A stretch of DNA of 64,000 bases from VRUE01 sp963697915 (GTDB taxonomy: Bacteria > Actinomycetota > Thermoleophilia > Solirubrobacterales > 70-9): contig OY969103.1 in assembly GCA_963697915.1 (NCBI GenBank), positions 2,418,001-2,482,000 of the forward strand. Direction: 5' to 3'. Under the pieces are notes generated by a model. The model saw nothing but the letters and a program-made list of their open reading frames with translations, had not been told where the DNA came from and did no database searches. Shown one piece after another: positions 59,800 to 64,000 of this stretch. A program made the translations under genes and the position numbers. Each line of letters begins with the position of its first letter. Position 1 is the first letter of the stretch.

Positions 59800-61829
59800 G
59801 CGAGAAGCCGCAGAGACCAGACCGAGACCGAGGGGGGGCGACGTTGCTCGACGCGATCGACTCCCCCGCCGACCTGCACGAGCTCGACGACGCGCAGCTG
59901 CAGCAGGTCGCGCAGGAGATGCGCACATACATCATCGACACGATCGGTGAGATCGGCGGCCACTTCGGCGCCAACCTCGGCACCTGCGAGCTGGCCGTCG
60001 CCCTGCACAGCCTGCTCGACTCGCCCCGCGACAAAGTCCTCTGGGACGTCGGCCACCAGGCCTACCCGCACAAGATCCTCACCGGCCGCCGCGAGCGGCT
60101 GTCGACGATCCGCCAGTACGAGGGGCTGGCGCCGTTCTGCTCGATCCCCGAGTCCGAGCACGACATCATGGGCGCCGGCCACGCCTCGACCTCGATCGGC
60201 TACGCGGTCGGGCTGAAGGAGGCGATGCGCAAGGGGATCGGCGAGGACGGCCGGGTCGCCGCGGTGATCGGCGACGGAGCCCTGACCGGCGGTGTCGCTT
60301 ACGAGTCGCTGCACGCGGCCGGCGGCCTGCAGACGCCGGTCGTGATCGTCCTCAACGACAACGGGATGTCGATTTCGCCCAACGTCGGCGCGATCTCGGG
60401 CTACTTCAACCGGGTGCGGCTCAACCCGCGCCTCTACCACGCCCGCGAGGAGGTAGAGGACCGGCTGACCAAGCTGCCGCTGGGCTTCGGCAAGCGGATT
60501 GAACGGCTGGGGCCGGAGATCAAGTCGGCGATCAAGGCGTACTGGGCGCCCGGCCTCTTCTTCGAGGAGCTCGACCTCGCCTACATGGGGGTGATCGACG
60601 GCCACGACGTGCGCGCTCTGCGCAAGGCCCTGCGCGAGGCCTTCGAGGCCGACCGCCCGGTCGTCGTCCACATCCACACGGTCAAGGGCAAGGGCTTCGC
60701 CCCTGCCGAGGAGGGCGGCCTCGAGGGGATGGAGAAGTGGCACGCCGCCAAGCCGAAGAGCATCGTCAACGGTGCGCCGGCACCGAAGCCGGTCCCGGTC
60801 AAGGAGTCGGACTCGCCGGAGGCGATCGCGCCGGAGCGGCTGGAGAAGCCGCCAGCGGCGGGCGCGCCGCCCCAGTACACGCAGGTCTTCGCCGAGGCGA
60901 TCGTCGCCGAGGCCGAGCGCGACCGGCGGGTGGTCGGGATCACCGCGGCGATGGCGGGGGGGACCGGTCTGCAGAAGCTCGCCGACGAGGTCCCCGAGCA
61001 GTACTACGACGTCGGCATCGCCGAGCAGAACGCGGTCCTGCTCGCCTCCGGGCTGGCGCTGCAGGGGGCGAAGCCGGTCTGCGCGATCTACTCGACCTTC
61101 CTCCAGCGCGCCTACGACCAGATCATCCACGACGTCTGCCTGCAGGAGCTCGACGTCACCTTCGCGATGGACCGGGCGGGCCTGGTCGGCGACGACGGGC
61201 CGACTCACCACGGCGCCTTCGACGTCTCCTACTTCCGGCCGCTGCCGAACGTCGTCGTGATGGCGCCGCGCGACGAGGCGATGCTGGTCCACATGCTGCG
61301 CACGGCGATCGCCCACGACGGCCCGGCGGCGCTGCGCTACCCGCGCGGCGCGGCCGAGGGCGTGGCGCTGCCCAGCGTGGCGAAGGAGATCCCGATCGGC
61401 AGCGGAGAGCTGCTGGCCGGCGGCGAGCGGGTGGCCCTGCTCGGCTTCGGCTTCGGGGTCTCGGTGGCGCTGGGCGCGGCCGAGGCCCTCGCCGCACACG
61501 ACCTGCGGCCGACCGTCGCCGACGCGCGCTTCGCCAAGCCGCTCGACGCAGAGCTGCTCGAGCGGCTGGCGCGCGACCACGACTTGATCGTGACGATCGA
61601 GGAGAACGTGTTGCCCGGCGGCTTCGGCTCGGCGGTGCTCGAGCACCTCGAGGACTCCTTCGCCGAGGGCTCCGAGGAGCGGGCGCGGGTGATGCGGATC
61701 GGCCTCCCCGACCGCTACGTCACGCACGGAAAGCCGGCCCTCCTGCGCGAGGAGGTCGGCCTCACCGGCGAGGCCGTGGCCGAGCGCGTGCTGGCCGCCT
61801 TGCGCTCCGGCGAGCCCGTCCTGCGCTAG
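59796..61829 (+). CDS. dxs: 1-deoxy-D-xylulose-5-phosphate synthase
   Basis: A 677-residue thiamine-diphosphate enzyme starting the MEP isoprenoid pathway. The ThDP/Mg domain has WDVGHQAYPHKILTGRR and GDGALTGGVAYESLHAAG...LNDNGMSISPNVG. The transketolase-like middle domain has the catalytic Glu in VGIAEQNAVLLASG and RAGLVGDDGPTHHG, and a C-terminal domain follows. A Pro-rich linker of about 40 residues (around 325-365) between the first two domains makes it longer than the usual 620-640. Coupled to ispA, so flux enzymes are co-expressed. Confidence 0.95.
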   Translation: MSEKPQRPDRDRGGATLLDAIDSPADLHELDDAQLQQVAQEMRTYIIDTIGEIGGHFGANLGTCELAVALHSLLDSPRDKVLWDVGHQAYPHKILTGRRERLSTIRQYEGLAPFCSIPESEHDIMGAGHASTSIGYAVGLKEAMRKGIGEDGRVAAVIGDGALTGGVAYESLHAAGGLQTPVVIVLNDNGMSISPNVGAISGYFNRVRLNPRLYHAREEVEDRLTKLPLGFGKRIERLGPEIKSAIKAYWAPGLFFEELDLAYMGVIDGHDVRALRKALREAFEADRPVVVHIHTVKGKGFAPAEEGGLEGMEKWHAAKPKSIVNGAPAPKPVPVKESDSPEAIAPERLEKPPAAGAPPQYTQVFAEAIVAEAERDRRVVGITAAMAGGTGLQKLADEVPEQYYDVGIAEQNAVLLASGLALQGAKPVCAIYSTFLQRAYDQIIHDVCLQELDVTFAMDRAGLVGDDGPTHHGAFDVSYFRPLPNVVVMAPRDEAMLVHMLRTAIAHDGPAALRYPRGAAEGVALPSVAKEIPIGSGELLAGGERVALLGFGFGVSVALGAAEALAAHDLRPTVADARFAKPLDAELLERLARDHDLIVTIEENVLPGGFGSAVLEHLEDSFAEGSEERARVMRIGLPDRYVTHGKPALLREEVGLTGEAVAERVLAALRSGEPVLR

Positions 61830-62083
61830 GCGCCGGCCGGGCTCGTTAACGGGATTTCCACAGCGCTTGCATCAAAGCGCGCTATCGGTTAGCCTGCGGC
61901 AGCCTTCTTGGTTGCAACGGAATCGACCCCGCTTTCGCGGACGTTTCTGGGGTTACTACAGGGAGAGAAGGTGGCGTATCTCTGGATATGCAGGTCCGCT
62001 GGCAGGCGGACCGCTGCCCGCATTCGAGCGGCGAAATTTCAACGCGTTCTCCCTCTATTTCAGAGCAAACGCGTGAGGCTGTC
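61830..62083. other. 254-bp intergenic region between convergent dxs and enoyl-reductase-like gene
   Basis: No supported gene. Two small hairpins are visible: GCGCTT...AAGCGC (61863-61880), and GGTCCGC...GCGGACC (61993-62012). Either could end transcripts from both sides, but neither has a T-run. Confidence 0.4.
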
Positions 62084-63367
62084 TCAGGAGGTGACGGCGA
62101 AGCGCAGGCCGGCGCGCTCGAAGCGCTCGATCCTGGCGGTGCCGAGCGCGGCGCCGGGGGTAAGGCAGCCGCAGGGCTCCGGCGTGGCGCCGTCCTCGGC
62201 CAGCAGCAGGCCGGCCTCGGCGAACATGCGCGACGTGGCGAGGTAGCCGGGGTGCCCGTCGGCGTCGACGTCGACCCGCAGGTGGTGGCCGCCGACCGTG
62301 CGGGCCTCGACCGCGACCTGCCAGGACCAGTCGTGGAGGCGCTCGCCGGTCGGGCCGAAGCCGGACTGGGGGAAGAGGCGGCGCAGCCCGTCGGCGAAGC
62401 GCTTGCGGACCGAAGGGCGCGCCCGGGCCAGCGCCCGGAAGCCGATCTGGCTGGCGCTGAGCAGGGCGGCGGCGAGGTAGCGCGCGGGCAGGGATGCGTT
62501 CCCGCCGGGGATCGCGACGCCCTCGCGGAAGCGGAAGGGGACCGGCTCGGCGCCGCGGCGGGCGGCCTCGAGCGCGTTGGTGCGCTGGATGATCGCCGGG
62601 TTGATGAAGGGGGCGGGGGTCATCGGCGCGACCGCGTCGCCGCGGGCGTTGGCGCGGGGGGCGAGGACGATCGGGCTGCGCTCGCGCACCGCCGCGGCCA
62701 GTGCCTCGTCGGTGATCAGCATCGCCGGGTCGGTGACCATCTCGGCGCCCTCGTCGCCAACGACCTCGGCCATGCTCTGCATGGTGCCGCCGGAGACCAT
62801 GTCGGAGAGGCCGATCCGCCCGCGCGGCTGCTGAGTGGTGACGAGCAGGTCGGCTTCGGCGAGCTCCTCGTCCCAGCGCTTGCGCGCCTCCTCGGCGGCG
62901 AGCAGCACCGAGAGGTCCGGTGGCAGGGCCTCGAAGCCGCTGACCTGGACGACCTTCACCCCGGCTGCCGCGGCGCGCTCGTGATGGGCGTCGATCATGC
63001 GGCGGACGAAGGGGATCTCGCCGGTCAGGTCGACGTAGTGGGCGCCGTTGTCGACGCAGGCCTCGACCACCGGCGCCCCGTAGAGGGTGTAGGGGCCGAC
63101 CAGGTTGAGCACGACCTTGGTCCGCTTCGCCATCGCCGCCAGCGAGGCGGGGTCGCCGGCGTCGGCGACGATCATCTCCGGGGCGCTGACGCCGATCTCG
63201 GCGAGCACGCGCTCGATCTTTGCGGGATCGCGACCGGCGACGGCCCAGGTGGCGCCGACCTCGGACGAGCGTTCAGCCAGGTAGGCGGCGACGCTGCGCC
63301 CAGCGATCCCGCTGACGCCGAAAACGACGACCGAGAACTCCCTGCTGCCGTTGGCTGCCCCCTCCAT
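62084..63367 (-). CDS. Saccharopine dehydrogenase-fold / trans-acting enoyl reductase-like protein
   Basis: A 427-residue NAD(P)-binding protein. The N-terminal Rossmann domain (FSVVVFGVSGIAGRSVAAYLAERS...WAVAGRDPAKIERVL) and YVDLTGE segment match the saccharopine dehydrogenase-like family that includes the mycobacterial trans-acting enoyl reductases of polyketide lipid synthesis. The middle has SGGTMQSMAEV and a long substrate domain; the end has GHPGYLATSRMFAEAGLLLAED. Without a polyketide synthase nearby, lipid oxidoreductase is as far as the call can go. Confidence 0.82.
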   Translation of the reverse strand: MEGAANGSREFSVVVFGVSGIAGRSVAAYLAERSSEVGATWAVAGRDPAKIERVLAEIGVSAPEMIVADAGDPASLAAMAKRTKVVLNLVGPYTLYGAPVVEACVDNGAHYVDLTGEIPFVRRMIDAHHERAAAAGVKVVQVSGFEALPPDLSVLLAAEEARKRWDEELAEADLLVTTQQPRGRIGLSDMVSGGTMQSMAEVVGDEGAEMVTDPAMLITDEALAAAVRERSPIVLAPRANARGDAVAPMTPAPFINPAIIQRTNALEAARRGAEPVPFRFREGVAIPGGNASLPARYLAAALLSASQIGFRALARARPSVRKRFADGLRRLFPQSGFGPTGERLHDWSWQVAVEARTVGGHHLRVDVDADGHPGYLATSRMFAEAGLLLAEDGATPEPCGCLTPGAALGTARIERFERAGLRFAVTS

Positions 63368-63377
63368 GCCCCGCAGG

Positions 63378-64000
63378 CTATACCGCTCCGGAATAACGCA
63401 GCGATCCCGGCGTGTCGAGCTGCTCGCCGCTCTCCAGCAAAGTCTTGAGCCCGGAGAGGATCATCGGCCAGCCGCCGAACAGTTCGTCGTTGGCGCCCTC
63501 GCGCAGTTGGTCGTGGGTGACGGTCAGCCGGCAGGAGCTGCCGATCGGCTCGATCTCCCAGGTCACCCGCGAGGTTCCTTCGGACTTCACCTGGTCGCTC
63601 CAGAGCGCGGTGAAGCTCTGCACGAGGCGGCGCGGGGGGTCGACCTCGAGGTTCTCGCCCGCGCTGATCGCGATGCCCGCCTGGGCGTGCTTGGCCTTGT
63701 AGGGCGAGCCCGGCTTCCAGTCGGACTCGACCCCGACCCCGAAGCTGTACTTCTGGCGCAGCTCGCTGTCGGTGATCGCCTCCCAGAGGCGCTCCGGCGT
63801 CGTCTTGATGTAGATCTCGAAGACCTTCTCCATCGTTGGTTCCTCCTCGATGTCGTGTTTGAGCTCGCTGAGGCCGGCGGCCCAGGGCTCGGCGTACTTG
63901 CTCACCCAGCGGTCGTGGACGAGCCGAATCGGGACGGGGTTGAGGAAGTGCAGCTTCTCGCGACCGCGCCGCTTGCTGACCACCAGGCCGGCGCCTTCCA
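63378..64000 (-). CDS. ArsR-type regulator C-terminus continuous with an SRPBCC (AHSA1) domain, cut by window end
   Basis: The frame is open to the right window edge. The first about 55 visible residues (LVVSKRRGREKLHFLNP, HDRWVSKYAEPWAAGLSELKHDIEEEP) are the wing and last helix of an ArsR-family winged helix. Without a stop, the frame continues into an SRPBCC/AHSA1 domain (MEKVFEIYIKTTPERLWEAITDSELRQKY ... VTWEIEPIGSSCRLTVTHDQL). ATG 63833 has GAGGAGG 7-8 bases upstream, so the SRPBCC part may also be made alone. ArsR and SRPBCC genes are often adjacent; here they are one frame. Ligand unknown. Confidence 0.8.
   Translation of the reverse strand, partial: EGAGLVVSKRRGREKLHFLNPVPIRLVHDRWVSKYAEPWAAGLSELKHDIEEEPTMEKVFEIYIKTTPERLWEAITDSELRQKYSFGVGVESDWKPGSPYKAKHAQAGIAISAGENLEVDPPRRLVQSFTALWSDQVKSEGTSRVTWEIEPIGSSCRLTVTHDQLREGANDELFGGWPMILSGLKTLLESGEQLDTPGSLRYSGAV

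Noticed and set aside
61908..62246. Plus-strand frame after dxs
   Set aside because: Has a GTG near a purine run, but runs antisense through the end of the enoyl-reductase-like gene and becomes Arg/Pro-rich shadow sequence.

Overview
The window is high-GC DNA with short intergenic gaps, many 4-base stop/start overlaps and frequent GTG starts. It looks like chromosome from a deep-branching actinobacterium of the Thermoleophilia/Solirubrobacterales type. The lineage is inferred from gene style: paired 'NDNFANA' secreted proteins, APC permeases with stress-protein tails, an aroK-aroB fusion and Cys-repeat secreted proteins. No 16S or other marker is present.

Layout. 1-10.9 kb: 3' end of a membrane pyrophosphatase, two tandem secreted proteins, an FMN hydroxy-acid oxidase, a transport block (two APC-USP permeases, a small membrane protein, two TrkA-type proteins) and a ferredoxin-reductase-like flavoprotein. 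10.9-21.9 kb: tRNA-Gln, an HTH-HNH protein, a lipoprotein, a heterodimeric ABC exporter, GtrA, a LeuRS-like synthetase with an eroded editing domain, threonine synthase and YjbQ. 21.9-24.3 kb: a restriction-modification locus (divergent nuclease, 5-cytosine methyltransferase, Vsr). 24.3-34.1 kb: an integrative element inserted in the 3' end of tRNA-Met(CAT). It is bounded by perfect 45-bp direct repeats and carries integrase, excisionase-like and replication-relaxation genes, a PIN/small-protein pair and an unrecognised four-gene cargo.

34.1-64 kb is conserved housekeeping chromosome. It holds an M29 aminopeptidase, a formiminotransferase, hisS-aspS, a candidate 6S RNA, a NifU-like/MnmA fusion, an ECF sigma factor with its own zinc-finger tail, alaS-ruvX-mltG, the shikimate genes aroE-aroC-aroKB-aroQ, pepP, efp-nusB-xseB-like-ispA-dxs, and finally an enoyl-reductase-like protein and an ArsR-SRPBCC reading frame cut by the window end.

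Two themes stand out. First, the R-M locus and the integrative element sit side by side downstream of one tRNA, forming a layered accessory hotspot whose cargo includes a coupled two-gene module (26486-28107) that may be an undescribed system. Second, many first genes of transcription units have a TANNNT hexamer 7-9 bases before the start codon, which suggests widespread leaderless transcription.
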